A stretch of 64,000 nucleotides of DNA from Owenia fusiformis (taxonomy: Eukaryota; Annelida; Polychaeta; Sabellida; Oweniidae). This document shows, in pieces, positions 62,101 to 62,517 of the stretch. Position numbers and translations under genes: made by a program. Below the pieces are notes generated by a model. The model saw only the letters and a program-made list of their open reading frames with translations. It was not told where the DNA came from and ran no database searches. Positions within the stretch are counted from its first letter, which is position 1, and every line of letters begins with the position of its first letter. The stretch lies in NCBI GenBank assembly GCA_903813345.2, contig CAIIXF020000007.1:15480714-15544713 (forward strand). The letters are read 5' to 3'.

Positions 62101-62517
62101 GATGTTACAAAATATGAAATTGATGATAAGGAAATTACTAAAGAAAAGGATATTGCAGAAATCAAAATGAATCAGCAGTGTGTCTATCCTTAAAGAGTAT
62201 GAAATAAATGATAGCACATTTGGTATTAGTGAAATGAAAAAAAAGTAAATAAGACAAAATCAATTAGCTACTTTTCAATAAATATTTTGTATAATCCTAT
62301 TGATAATTGTTAACAAAGATGCTTATGTGTTTTTAGGTAATCTGGTTCAAGAACACTAAACCAGTGAAAGAATCCAAGGACTTCCAACTGCTCTTTGAGG
62401 GAGACAAGTGTTCCCTTGTTATACGTGAAGTCTACCTAGAAGACGGAGGAGAATACAAATGTGTTGCTAGGAACCAGTATGGAGAAGCAACCAACACTTG
62501 TCAGTTACACGTTGAAC
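7986..62517 (+). CDS. CCDC141: CCDC141-like gene with C-terminal Ig array (continues past the window)
   Basis: Coding exons are 7986-8111, 16428-16550, 29294-29485, 29774-29882, 30428-30672, 33109-33228, 33617-33808, 34011-34208, 34564-34662, 34862-34999, 35336-35527, 36026-36196, 36481-36660, 41114-41239 or 42093-42221, 42487-42675, 43026-43202, 45498-45647, 45812-46126, 46469-46652, 48345-48594, 48897-49117, 50481-50777, 52133-52287, 55028-55309 and 62337-62517. All phases agree and no stop occurs, giving about 1,537 residues with one copy of the paired exon. The layout is a short N-terminus, roughly eight or nine spectrin-like repeats, a Pro-rich linker and four I-set Ig domains. The start (TTTISTVAVQAG), FSEKMAQAQ and the LAKLHAKQ junction resemble vertebrate CCDC141, also called CAMDI, which binds DISC1 and myosin II in migrating neurons. 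Vertebrate CCDC141 has one Ig domain, so the longer array is a difference. Function in this animal is inference. Confidence 0.85.
8142..8196 (+). promoter_or_regulatory. G-rich tract with quadruplex potential just inside intron 1
   Basis: About 30 bp after the first donor, the sense strand has runs of five, four, five and four G (GGGGGTGGGGTATGGGGG, then GGAGGGG), followed by GGG and GGGGG. That is enough for an intramolecular quadruplex. It is isolated in an AT-rich region. Its position next to the first exon suggests an RNA or promoter-proximal role, but nothing proves one. Confidence 0.45.
13745..14118. mobile_element. dispersed repeat family A, 352-bp copy with 11-bp flanking repeat
   Basis: The element is about 13756-14107, starting CCCTTTGCATTCGTTTGAC and ending GACTCTGCACGCAGGGTG, flanked by TGTCTGAGATA at 13745-13755 and 14108-14118. 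Both ends recur elsewhere: as a compact 79-bp copy at about 27914-27992 and as single ends near 18988, 52327 and 58527. The inside is CG-richer than its surroundings and has several CCAAT/ATTGG boxes (about 13842-13975). Confidence 0.65.
16428..16550 (+). CDS. CCDC141: CCDC141-like exon 2: helix A of repeat 1
   Basis: The exon has 41 codons, phase 0, with acceptor TTTTCAG|AGC and donor CAC|GTACGT. It reads SHEWIRVRIQ, ..., ending EHDDLLAKLH. It joins to AKQEPITELL in exon 3. Length and phase equal the SESTD1-like exon at 950-1072. Confidence 0.9.
16961..17048. repeat. dispersed repeat family B, copy 1
   Basis: It contains GTTCGATGGT, ACAAATGGCAG and GGCAGGTGGTGACATTTTGC, followed by ATGTTACTGCCTTGT. 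Related copies lie at about 46694-46786 and 62712-62765. All three are intronic and on the + strand. Confidence 0.65.
18608..18688 (+). CDS. CCDC141: alternative first coding exon with myristoylation/palmitoylation-type start
   Basis: ATG at 18608 is in a strong context (AAAATGG). It opens 27 codons that end at CCG|GTAAGA in phase 0, exactly the phase needed to splice to exon 3 at 29294 (AKQEPITELL). The peptide begins MGGCASCKSGKSHS: Gly2 with a small residue at position 6 fits N-myristoyltransferase substrates, and Cys4 and Cys7 would be palmitoylation sites. It would replace exons 1-2, giving a membrane-anchored isoform starting in repeat 1 helix B. There is no acceptor directly upstream, as expected for a first exon. 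A minor alternative is a chance open frame. Confidence 0.6.
18704..19217. repeat. 302-bp tandem duplication, second copy split by the Gypsy element
   Basis: Copy 1 is 18704-19005. Copy 2 starts at 19006 and continues to 19217, then resumes after the retrotransposon at 27850 and ends about 27943. The copies share long identical stretches (GATCCAAGTTTTATTAAG..., ATCTTTCACTTCCAAGATCT) with scattered differences. The unit's right end carries the ACCCTG..GCAGAGTCTAG terminus of repeat family A. Confidence 0.85.
19218..19836 (-). repeat. 3' LTR of the Gypsy element
   Basis: It is 619 bp. Read on the - strand it carries three NFI-type palindromes (19420-19479), then a TATA box at about 19402-19410 (TATATAAGAG), then AATAAA at 19290-19295. 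I found no difference from the 5' LTR on reading. Confidence 0.95.
19420..19479. promoter_or_regulatory. three perfect NFI-type palindromes next to the LTR TATA box
   Basis: TTGGCATGTTGCCAA (19420-19434), TTGGCAACCTGCCAA (19442-19456) and TTGGCAAAGTGCCAA (19465-19479) each match TTGGC-N5-GCCAA exactly, with starts 22 and 23 bp apart. On the transcribed (-) strand they lie just upstream of TATATAAG. The same array is at 27433-27492 in the 5' LTR. Confidence 0.75.
19837..19848 (-). promoter_or_regulatory. polypurine tract of the Gypsy element
   Basis: On the - strand AGTGGGAGATAG abuts the 3' LTR start. It is purine-rich apart from two T residues, which is the expected plus-strand primer position. 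Confidence 0.6.
20179..20487. repeat. array of eight short dyads in the Gypsy 3' untranslated region
   Basis: Three units have the form GTTCA-N5/6-TGAAC (20179-20193, 20220-20235, 20278-20293). Five have CTCA-ACACAC-TGAG (20320-20333, 20366-20379, 20401-20414, 20438-20451, 20474-20487). Both arms change together, so each unit remains an inverted repeat. The last four form two larger units about 72 bp apart. They lie between the third ORF and the polypurine tract. Confidence 0.8.
20530..21399 (-). CDS. extra Gypsy ORF: two C2H2 zinc fingers plus coiled coil
   Basis: The product has 289 residues, read downstream of pol in the place where env lies in errantiviruses. Two C2H2 fingers sit near the N-terminus: C15/C18/H31/H35 and C45/C48/H61/H65, both CX2CX12HX3H. 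A basic middle follows (RLRKLLRKSKMGK, then a SSRKRKLE nuclear-localisation-like patch). The C-terminal 90 or so residues form a predicted coiled coil (AKRVSSLEERITHLSSKL). No signal peptide or membrane segment is visible, so it is not an envelope protein. It starts about 178 bp after the pol stop, so it needs a spliced or internally initiated message. It might be a captured host zinc-finger gene or a nucleic-acid-binding accessory factor. The function is unknown. Confidence 0.8.
   Translation of the reverse strand: MMPAEDTDDICLITCSFCSQNFDSVRQLALHIYTHLPWFYQDFYCTHCERNFERQSQLENHLNLHGQFDTDYKLRLESKVDKLQVDYYKENIHHHNIAKIIEEKAPLLSNQRLRKLLRKSKMGKSSTRRPPTPLQDESDAAINALMEMQDTIKQSPPHIQQKAVPEEKLVVSSLPNPPQTTSSRKRKLESEESSQLAKRVSSLEERITHLSSKLVQVCEQQSTDLKAHIDVALQDYTSRVSNYNLELTKAIQHDIETLYQNILTKTSTGQQHNLDHAFIAFSRTLLEKK
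21577..25968 (-). CDS. pol: Gypsy Pol polyprotein (protease, RT, RNase H, integrase)
   Basis: About 1,463 residues. An aspartic protease (VIDTGAVVSIL) lies near residues 28-40. Reverse transcriptase carries the YLDD catalytic motif near residue 469. RNase H shows LDTDAS near 615, and RTDHNALVW and RPGAKHQNADALSR before about 735. The integrase has an HHCC zinc-binding region near 985-1035 and catalytic D (CTDILGPF), D (HSDQG) and E (NGMVEAINK) at roughly 1060, 1122 and 1159. A GPY/F-like module (WVGPCVI) follows, with a basic tail and no chromodomain. The frame is already open upstream to about 26022 and overlaps the end of gag in the -1 frame, so Pol is probably made by frameshifting rather than from its own start. 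An unusual Cys-rich and hydrophobic spacer separates RNase H from integrase (about 739-905). Confidence 0.95.
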   Translation of the reverse strand: MKVIKLSDYKIGVTTLMHSKLYNQSVKFVIDTGAVVSILSSKVYNQIPGDQRPKLYSPTENVNLQVANNSLMKIDGVSIVKFKCGSSVFKHKMYIASISEDGLIGSDFLHAHDYDLSKSNGLSLDGQFISTELQGKCNSVSRVTLKSDIIVQAYSEQILPGVINSDCCKNKNSIIEALPYDNPHDLLIGSVLVNSNRSDIPLPVRVLNSSAEDIILHKGETIAQMSPVCEVIPIDRDDNSNLSLNRVKSECSNLTGNEPALPDHLEELYEKSCKSLNLEQCKKLKELLLKHANVFAKNSTELGRTSLVQHSIDTGDATPVKQAPRRPPRAFHNDEAKIIQEQLKNGVIRESTSAWASPMVYVRKKDGSTRPCVDYRRVNDLTRKDAYPLPRINDCLDSLGDSTIYTCLDLQSGYWQIEVKPEDREKTAFCTRSGLYEYNTMPFGLCNAPSTFQRCMELIMRDKLYDHLIIYLDDLIIMSRTFEEHIQQLDGIFTRLAEAGLKLKPSKCDMMKEEVVFLGFKVTKSGVMPDPAKIEAIKNFNTPRNVTDVRSFLGLCSYYRRFIKNFSTRASPLNRLLEAGRTFEWTEACESAFRDMKSALTGDEVMAYPLDEGQFILDTDASNTGIGCTLSQLQWCEKTGKMEERPIAFASKSLHKIQRRYCVTRRELLAIVTFVQQFRHYLLGRQFLIRTDHNALVWVLRFKNPEDQLARWLEVLGQYNFTIEHRPGAKHQNADALSRNPCDPDECDCYDGRTMLEELPCGGCKDCTKKHQKWSDFAEIDDVVPLSSKIRRVTTIAESTRCPVRRFVFQLLMLVTMMLCCTKQFVVSASQTVVQYIRYSCFSVVQSVRRIKAKDSSLLEPLYRPPSSELSGRSDNSPDIVTSKEILDVTTESNLKQLEVPEEYQWGYTKREIANMQLNDPDIGCVLKTFPGQRPSRDLMAIESPAARKLWLLWDQLVIIQGVLYKRWLSTDGVQSHLQLIMPRVLQNEVLHALHNSIVSAHLGVKKTVSKIKRHFYWYRMRTSVTNWVRQCVTCGARKQPNRPARAKLGCYSAGAPLDRICTDILGPFPVSDSGNRYVLIVQDQFTRFIEAYAIPDFTAETCANKIVYEFMSRYGLSLDIHSDQGRNYEAQLFKEMCKLFEITKTRSSPFHAPGNGMVEAINKTILNMISSYVSKNQKDWDKHIPLLTSAYRSCKHESTGYSPNLLMFGRECRQPIELIMGGPAELKDQNKPEYVTNLGNTLIDIYQFVRENLKKSMQTQKKDHDTRLSVNNYEVGQLVYMRDTNKTVGLSPKLKSKNWVGPCVITRKLSDLLFEIKISQKGKSKILHHDRLKPYQSDEIPEWARRLQEKLNSPLRKIESRDIACNTEKLPIKLKFTQTLGLSTTHNTDSGLSKASKQKNNQLSQQSQQCYVKRHNKNTSYPVSTTKDKDSITQKAMPTRRSPRKRHSPVRLGVNGAEIKIT
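26007..26022 (-). promoter_or_regulatory. gag-pol overlap with candidate -1 frameshift site
   Basis: The last gag codons are GAA AAC TAG. The pol frame is -1 relative to gag and open from about 26022. The heptamer GGAAAAC immediately before the gag stop is a plausible slip site but not a canonical one. A GC-rich segment just after it (GGGCCGGTCC...GGCC...CCGG) could form a stimulatory structure. Confidence 0.45.
26007..27161 (-). CDS. gag: Gypsy Gag protein
   Basis: 384 residues from an ATG at 27161. A Lys/Glu-rich N-terminus leads into a helical stretch and a Pro/Gln-rich region (about 80-135). A capsid-like retrotransposon Gag domain follows (WECFIRVFEATSQQCRW through the RETIGLRHFLRGL region). 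One CCHC zinc knuckle, CFYCHDRGHYAREC, is at residues 342-355. It binds and packages the element RNA in virus-like particles. The stop (TAG 26007-26009) lies within the upstream-open pol frame. Confidence 0.93.
   Translation of the reverse strand: MAPRKDKDKPAGEETIEGAVGGTESTISTQDLQDQLSRERGNVDELRIQLQQALKDISNLKQNQQDSTSTSIMRTIPSSMPTLTPSPHMAPIQSTSQEARSSTTWPPQQQGPTQVPRYQPPGAFMQQPWNPPREPGNSRYDVPLPRAMTFDGKGSWECFIRVFEATSQQCRWTDHEKAFRLCNSLRGEASEFAFTQINPRALGNFEELQYTLTQRYRERRTPRSYLSELEGRKLKSSEKITDYVADIKRLVMKGYPTADHLTRETIGLRHFLRGLHDQNAALAVGMRDATSLDDACETYLTYSSIRDETIQHPPRVRQVQFSEEPRDENPVVNRVDVSTVECFYCHDRGHYARECPKNKNRNPRPSNKPKMVSKASQADEASEN
27206..27229 (-). promoter_or_regulatory. primer-binding site of the Gypsy element
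   Basis: One base after the 5' LTR (- strand) comes TGGTGAGCAGCGACGGGATT followed by CGAA. This is complementary to a tRNA 3' end including CCA and running through the T-loop (TTCGAATCCC). The match is about 24 nt, longer than the usual 10-18. The tRNA identity is not determined. Confidence 0.8.
27231..27849 (-). repeat. 5' LTR of the Gypsy element
   Basis: It is 619 bp, with the same layout as the 3' LTR: NFI palindromes at 27433-27447, 27455-27469 and 27478-27492, a TATA box at about 27415-27423 and AATAAA at 27303-27308, all on the - strand. Confidence 0.95.
27914..27992. repeat. compact 79-bp copy of repeat family A
   Basis: It starts ACCCTGTGTGCAGTCTAG and ends CAAATGCAAAGGGT, which are the inverted termini of the element at 13756-14107. 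The middle keeps GACGAAGCTCTCTTTTAGGA. Confidence 0.65.
28234..28330. repeat. three-copy tandem repeat of about 34 bp
   Basis: The unit is AACATCATTAAAGGTATG followed by YCATAAYGAAGATTAC, repeated with small changes. The last copy is partial. Confidence 0.75.
29294..29485 (+). CDS. CCDC141: CCDC141-like exon 3: helices B and C of repeat 1
   Basis: The exon has 64 codons, phase 0, with acceptor CTCCAG|GCC and donor ATG|GTAAAG. It starts AKQEPITELLTRADTLASQQ and ends FHKSAQM. It accepts either exon 2 (16550) or the alternative first exon (18688). Confidence 0.92.
29774..29882 (+). CDS. CCDC141: CCDC141-like exon 4
   Basis: The exon starts FSEKMAQAQGQFGN and ends QHQQLKK in phase 1 (donor G|GTATGC). 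It is the first part of repeat 2. FSEKMAQAQ resembles the equivalent position in vertebrate CCDC141. Confidence 0.88.
30428..30672 (+). CDS. CCDC141: CCDC141-like exon 5: rest of repeat 2
   Basis: The acceptor is TTGCAG|GCA, entering phase 1 and leaving phase 0 at AAG|GTAAGG. It contains GIEHMLELLHDRRRHLEEL and ends CQLDQEVKK. Confidence 0.92.
30746..30905. repeat. AT-rich palindromic MITE-like element
   Basis: GGTTGATTCCGTATATCGTG and the following GAGTATATGATATATTC are mirrored by GAATATATCATATACTC and CGATATACAGAATCAACC, with a loop of about 20 bp near 30822-30840. Outer TCATATAAT/ATTATATGA pairs extend the fold. A clean target duplication is not seen. Confidence 0.6.
30906..32770. other. 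intronic region without supported exon
   Basis: This lies between exons 5 and 6. It is AT-rich, with a slightly CG-richer patch at 32460-32700 holding two GATTGGT motifs. No coding exon is supported. Confidence 0.45.
32770..33180. repeat. four tandem copies of about 97 bp ending in the exon 6 acceptor
   Basis: ATGCAGATATCAGA-type starts lie at 32811, 32907, 33002 and 33103 (spacing 96, 95 and 101), each preceded by a CCTTGAAAA-like block. The last is the true exon 6 acceptor. The third still carries a recognisable copy of the exon start (TSDWSATGGNANLQF then stop). The first two keep little more than the acceptor. Confidence 0.75.
33109..33228 (+). CDS. CCDC141: CCDC141-like exon 6: helix A of repeat 3
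   Basis: The exon has 40 codons, phase 0, with acceptor TATGCAG|ATA and donor AGG|GTAAGA. It starts ISDWFATAGNAYLQNTELGD and ends HSRFEIDAR. Confidence 0.9.
33617..33808 (+). CDS. CCDC141: CCDC141-like exon 7: helices B and C of repeat 3
   Basis: The exon has 64 codons, phase 0, with acceptor TTCTAG|GAA and donor CAG|GTATTC. It starts ETQDKVLRLVRSADTLL and ends AFFKQAQQ. Confidence 0.92.
34011..34208 (+). CDS. CCDC141: CCDC141-like exon 8
   Basis: The exon has 66 codons, phase 0, with acceptor ATTTAG|GCT and donor AAG|GTAGGT. It starts ALSKLDEINVQLTRTDL and ends SGADGVRNK. It is part of repeat 4. Confidence 0.9.
34564..34662 (+). CDS. CCDC141: CCDC141-like exon 9
   Basis: The exon has 33 codons, phase 0, with acceptor TTTCAG|ATG and donor CAG|GTAAGG. 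It reads MAELQGRGVTLEEQCKAKMA and ends AYNQVQ. It completes repeat 4. Confidence 0.9.
34862..34999 (+). CDS. CCDC141: CCDC141-like exon 10: helix A of repeat 5
   Basis: The exon has 46 codons, phase 0, with acceptor GTTTAG|GAA and donor AGG|GTGAGT. It starts ETYTSLHTWIVQIAQSLLGQ and ends EQLDEEMR. Confidence 0.9.
35336..35527 (+). CDS. CCDC141: CCDC141-like exon 11: helices B and C of repeat 5
   Basis: The exon has 64 codons, phase 0, with acceptor TTTCAG|GAC and donor CAG|GTAAGA. It starts DKSPEIESLLTMAGRLVES and ends SFHKLAIQ. Confidence 0.92.
36026..36196 (+). CDS. CCDC141: CCDC141-like exon 12
   Basis: The exon has 57 codons, phase 0, with acceptor GCCTAG|CTT and donor CAG|GTAAAC. It starts LAHQMDSVEVVLSQEKSEL and ends KTYINDISQ. 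It is part of repeat 6. Confidence 0.9.
36481..36660 (+). CDS. CCDC141: CCDC141-like exon 13
   Basis: The exon has 60 codons, phase 0, with acceptor GTTTTAG|GTA and donor CGG|GTACGT. It starts VTNDPKLDVKRSVVTVE and ends HQFIQDARR. The next intron carries mariner 1. Confidence 0.9.
36830..38787 (+). mobile_element. mariner element 1 (1,954 bp)
   Basis: The element is 36832-38785 with TA on both sides (36830-36831 and 38786-38787). Its ends are CGAGGGTTGTCCCATAAG and the inverted complement, near-perfect for about 40 bp. It lies in intron 13, sense to the host gene. It carries a two-exon DD34D transposase with one premature stop. Confidence 0.95.
37230..38430 (+). pseudogene. mariner 1 transposase, interrupted by one stop, with an intron
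   Basis: Exon 1 runs from ATG 37230 to 37919, and an intron with GTGAGT...TTTCAG ends is at 37920-38052 (133 bp, phase 0). Exon 2 is 38053-38430 with TAA at the end. The product would be about 355 residues, normal for mariner. Visible parts are an N-terminal helix-turn-helix region, a GRPK linker, and catalytic Asp in TTDETWAHYYEP, HQDNAPEH and APSD, with 34 residues between the last two. A single TAG at 37845-37847, after VMLVVF, breaks the frame, so the copy is probably inactive. Confidence 0.9.
38788..41113. other. intronic region left of the paired exons
   Basis: This is AT-rich with no supported exon. Parts at about 40130-40480 (TATTTATGACATAGTTTGGG variants) and 40580-40930 (GGTATGGCT variants) look like degenerate minisatellites. 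Confidence 0.45.
40130..40480. repeat. degenerate minisatellite-like tract
   Basis: Loosely repeated words of the form GTATTTATGACATAGTTTGG, TATGACATG and GGGGTAT recur with irregular spacing. Boundaries are approximate. Confidence 0.45.
41114..41239 (+). CDS. CCDC141: CCDC141-like exon 14a: alternative helix A of repeat 7
   Basis: The exon has 42 codons, phase 0 at both ends, with acceptor CCCCACAG|ACA and donor AAG|GTTGGT. It begins TIDNVMRIENEFFPVIAG and ends RLDEFTPVYK. It is homologous to exon 14b (shared N-V-I-E-F, IAG.LG.SL, E, L, F-P-K), about 40% identical. Only one B/C exon follows the pair, so a normal three-helix repeat uses one of them. Confidence 0.9.
42093..42221 (+). CDS. CCDC141: CCDC141-like exon 14b: alternative helix A of repeat 7
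   Basis: The exon has 43 codons, phase 0 at both ends, with acceptor GTATGCAG|ACA and donor AAG|GTATAT. It begins TMSNVAKIEAELFLPYIAG and ends KLESFQPSFK. It is one codon longer than 14a and separated from it by an 853-bp intron. Either copy joins in frame to 42487. Confidence 0.9.
42487..42675 (+). CDS. CCDC141: CCDC141-like exon 15: helices B and C of repeat 7
   Basis: The exon has 63 codons, phase 0, with acceptor TTGTAG|AAG and donor CAG|GTATGT. It starts KAQEEIEEHLKTAEMLAAKG and ends IRFFKNLHQ. Confidence 0.92.
43026..43202 (+). CDS. CCDC141: CCDC141-like exon 16
   Basis: The exon has 59 codons, phase 0, with acceptor CTTGCAG|CTT and donor CAG|GTAGAG. It starts LDKLIEKTEEEYQKAELPSE and ends IVVRVRQQ. 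It is part of repeat 8. The following intron holds mariner 2. Confidence 0.9.
43315..45257 (-). mobile_element. mariner element 2 (1,939 bp), apparently intact
   Basis: The element is 43317-45255 with TA at 43315-43316 and 45256-45257. Its ends are CCAGGTCGTTCAATAAGTTC and the inverted complement. The inverted repeats are about 185 bp long and identical over roughly the outer 107 bp. It lies in intron 16, antisense to the host. The ends and transposase differ clearly from mariner 1, so it is a separate family. Confidence 0.95.
43622..44869 (-). CDS. mariner 2 transposase, two exons, intact frame
   Basis: Exon 1 is 44869-44147 (241 codons from MAADCGLVK). An intron of 144 bp with GTAAGC...TTTCAG ends is at 44146-44003, phase 0. 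Exon 2 is 44002-43622 (126 codons and TAG). The product is about 367 residues, full length for mariner. It has a helix-turn-helix region (PTIYQWYQRFG), a GRPVK linker, and catalytic Asp in ITCDEVYVSYYEP, HQDNAPCH and APCD with 34 residues between the last two. No stop or frameshift is seen, so it may be active. The intron lies at the same point as in mariner 1, just after the DYY/EYY motif. Confidence 0.92.
45498..45647 (+). CDS. CCDC141: CCDC141-like exon 17
   Basis: The exon has 50 codons, phase 0, with acceptor GATTCAG|GAC and donor CAG|GTTAGT. It starts DSEEVATKEVHKVLEMTDYR and ends QFNFDLRQ. It completes repeat 8. Confidence 0.9.
45812..46126 (+). CDS. CCDC141: CCDC141-like exon 18
   Basis: The exon has 105 codons, phase 0, with acceptor TTGTAG|ATT and donor GAG|GTAAGT. 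It starts IHNEITDLDRQLVSRKGN and ends ILFFEILEE. It is a full repeat-sized helical exon, with no internal intron unlike the earlier repeats. Confidence 0.92.
46469..46652 (+). CDS. CCDC141: CCDC141-like exon 19
   Basis: The acceptor is TTTGTAG|TCT; the exon leaves in phase 1 at ATG|GTAAGT. It starts SESWEKESSELLLTIGRKS and contains QPKQEERINKLSELAVQLYG. The vertebrate family has a similar QQEERIQEATDLAQHLYG stretch at this place. Confidence 0.9.
46694..46786. repeat. dispersed repeat family B, copy 2
   Basis: It contains GTTCGATGGTCTGCA, GTAACAAATGGCAGG and TAGTGACATTTTGCATGTTA, closely matching the copy at 16961-17048. Confidence 0.65.
46811..47608. mobile_element. MITE with ACCGTATTCTCTGTAATTA termini
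   Basis: The element is 46819-47600 (782 bp). The termini are ACCGTATTCTCTGTAATTA and TAATTACAGAGAATACGGT, followed inward by AGCGCCC and its counterpart GGGCGC. Flanks AGTTAGTT (46811-46818) and AGTTAGTC (47601-47608) agree at 7 of 8 positions, suggesting an 8-bp target duplication. A further GAGAGAATACGGT near 47010 suggests a nested or composite copy. No transposase frame is seen. Confidence 0.75.
48345..48594 (+). CDS. CCDC141: CCDC141-like exon 20: end of helical region, linker and start of Ig1
   Basis: The exon enters phase 1 (GTCTAG|GTA) and leaves phase 2 (AAA|GTAAGT). It contains the last helix (VRHQDLLHSINQATKELG), a Pro/Val-rich linker (PVVIAPVASVPAPRRP) and the first strand of Ig1 (LQNAEIYEGSK). 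Confidence 0.9.
48897..49117 (+). CDS. CCDC141: CCDC141-like exon 21: Ig1
   Basis: The acceptor is ATCTAG|GTT; the exon leaves in phase 1 at ATAG|GTAGGT. The I-set pattern is FECRI (B-strand Cys), VQWFKD (core Trp) and FSEDTALYTMKA. The F-strand Cys is replaced by Met, so no standard disulfide can form, as is common in intracellular Ig domains. It corresponds to the single Ig domain of vertebrate CCDC141. Confidence 0.92.
49443..49502 (+). CDS. CCDC141: candidate cassette exon in the Ig1-Ig2 linker (acidic)
   Basis: It is 60 nt, phase 1 in and phase 1 out, so inclusion keeps the frame. The acceptor is excellent (CTAACATTTCAG with a branch-like CTAAC) and the donor fair (CA|GTGAGA). It adds about 20 residues, FNLSDISCESGAQSEFEDF with a Gly/Asp junction, acidic and Ser-rich like a phosphorylated linker. 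There is no family match; support is splice sites, phase and composition. Confidence 0.5.
49940..50008 (+). CDS. CCDC141: candidate cassette exon in the Ig1-Ig2 linker (KSP-type)
   Basis: It is 69 nt, phase 1 in and out, with acceptor TTATATAG|CAC and donor TTAG|GTAATT. It adds 23 residues including PTSEPKSPKSPTMHSAVYRH. Tandem KSP motifs are proline-directed kinase sites, also known in titin M-line linkers. The acceptor is weaker than that of 49443, but the composition is strikingly protein-like. Confidence 0.5.
   Translation, partial: HSQPVSQNLPNLPQCTQPYIGI
50053..50295. repeat. degenerate minisatellite-like tract
   Basis: Variants of TGGGACCTTATGTCTTGGT and ATGGGAC recur about eight to ten times at irregular spacing, directly after the KSP cassette candidate. 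Boundaries are approximate. Confidence 0.5.
50481..50777 (+). CDS. CCDC141: CCDC141-like exon 22: complete Ig2
   Basis: A single phase 1-1 exon encodes a whole I-set domain: PPTFSRNLKSMDITEGSPL, LECHV, VSWFKENE, LKVRQA and AGRFTCKATNPGGEAQSSA. Both Cys and the core Trp are present. The acceptor is TATTACAG|AAA and the donor CTAT|GTAAGA. A 1-1 Ig exon can be shuffled or skipped in frame. Confidence 0.93.
50778..52132. other. intron between Ig2 and Ig3
   Basis: This is AT-rich. Potential acceptors at about 51480 and 51717 lead to early stops in the required phase, so no extra exon is supported. Confidence 0.5.
52133..52287 (+). CDS. CCDC141: CCDC141-like exon 23: first half of Ig3
   Basis: The exon enters phase 1 (CTTTCAG|CCT) and leaves phase 0 (AGG|GTAAGT). 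It contains KKPEITDPPRNQTIHEGKSV, ILCRFVGCPVPQVTWVRG and ends LPSSVFR. Confidence 0.9.
52288..55027. other. intron inside Ig3
   Basis: It contains a family A terminus (about 52327-52372) and a two-copy tandem repeat (52929-53094). The 106-codon frame at 53271-53591 does not fit the required phase with a good acceptor and matches nothing known. Confidence 0.45.
52929..53094. repeat. two-copy tandem repeat of about 80-86 bp
   Basis: CTATTGTCCAATGCTATTTG at 52929 recurs as CTATTATTCAATACTATTTG at 53015. Both copies end with GTAACAGGCCATGCCTTCT. Confidence 0.75.
55028..55309 (+). CDS. CCDC141: CCDC141-like exon 24: second half of Ig3, linker, first half of Ig4
   Basis: The exon has 94 codons, phase 0, with acceptor GTTTCAG|ATT and donor GAG|GTGAGT. 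Ig3 ends DSGVYAIILRNSEGEAQTS, where the F-strand Cys is Ile. An acidic linker follows (TTSEGMSETDDQEAVKP). Ig4 begins TFTSELYDKDVQEGSRVRL, with Cys in LDCIIVG. Confidence 0.92.
55347..55503. repeat. dispersed repeat family C, copy 1
   Basis: It starts AGGCCTCAGTCACATTTG and ends near AAGGCTTTAGTTAGC. The stretch GATGTAGATTTCTAT..TTTTGTGAAG recurs at 57235-57263. The inverted terminus CAAATGTGACTGAGGCTT is found at 57286-57304. Confidence 0.45.
57227..57312. repeat. dispersed repeat family C, copy 2 (end fragment)
   Basis: It shares GATGTAGATTT..ATTTTGTGAAG and ..GGCTTTAGTTAG with 55347-55503. It ends with the inverted complement of the family terminus. Whether the two mark opposite ends of one 1.95-kb element or two short copies is unclear. 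Confidence 0.4.
57394..57713. repeat. perfect 149-bp direct duplication, 171-bp period
   Basis: 57394-57542 and 57565-57713 read identically (start ATAGAGAATTTAGACAGAGG, end CATACATAAGGAAAGTTAAT), separated by 22 bp. Identity implies a very recent event or an assembly duplication. Confidence 0.9.
62337..62517 (+). CDS. CCDC141: CCDC141-like exon 25: second half of Ig4
   Basis: The acceptor is TTTTTAG|GTA and the donor GAAC|GTAAGT, phase 0 in and phase 1 out. It reads VIWFKNTKPVKESKDF, LVIREVYLEDGGEYKCVARN and ends TCQLHVE. Core Trp and both Cys of Ig4 are present. The phase-1 exit means more exons, probably more Ig domains, lie right of the window. Confidence 0.92.

Larger units (their letters stand above)
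55310..62336. other. 7-kb intron inside Ig4
   Basis: No supported exon. It contains short tandem repeats at 55506-55551 (18-bp unit), a repeat with AGTCACATTTG-type ends at 55347-55503 and 57227-57312, the 171-bp duplication at 57394-57713 and a family A end at 58527-58570. The rest is AT-rich and unrecognised. Confidence 0.45.
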
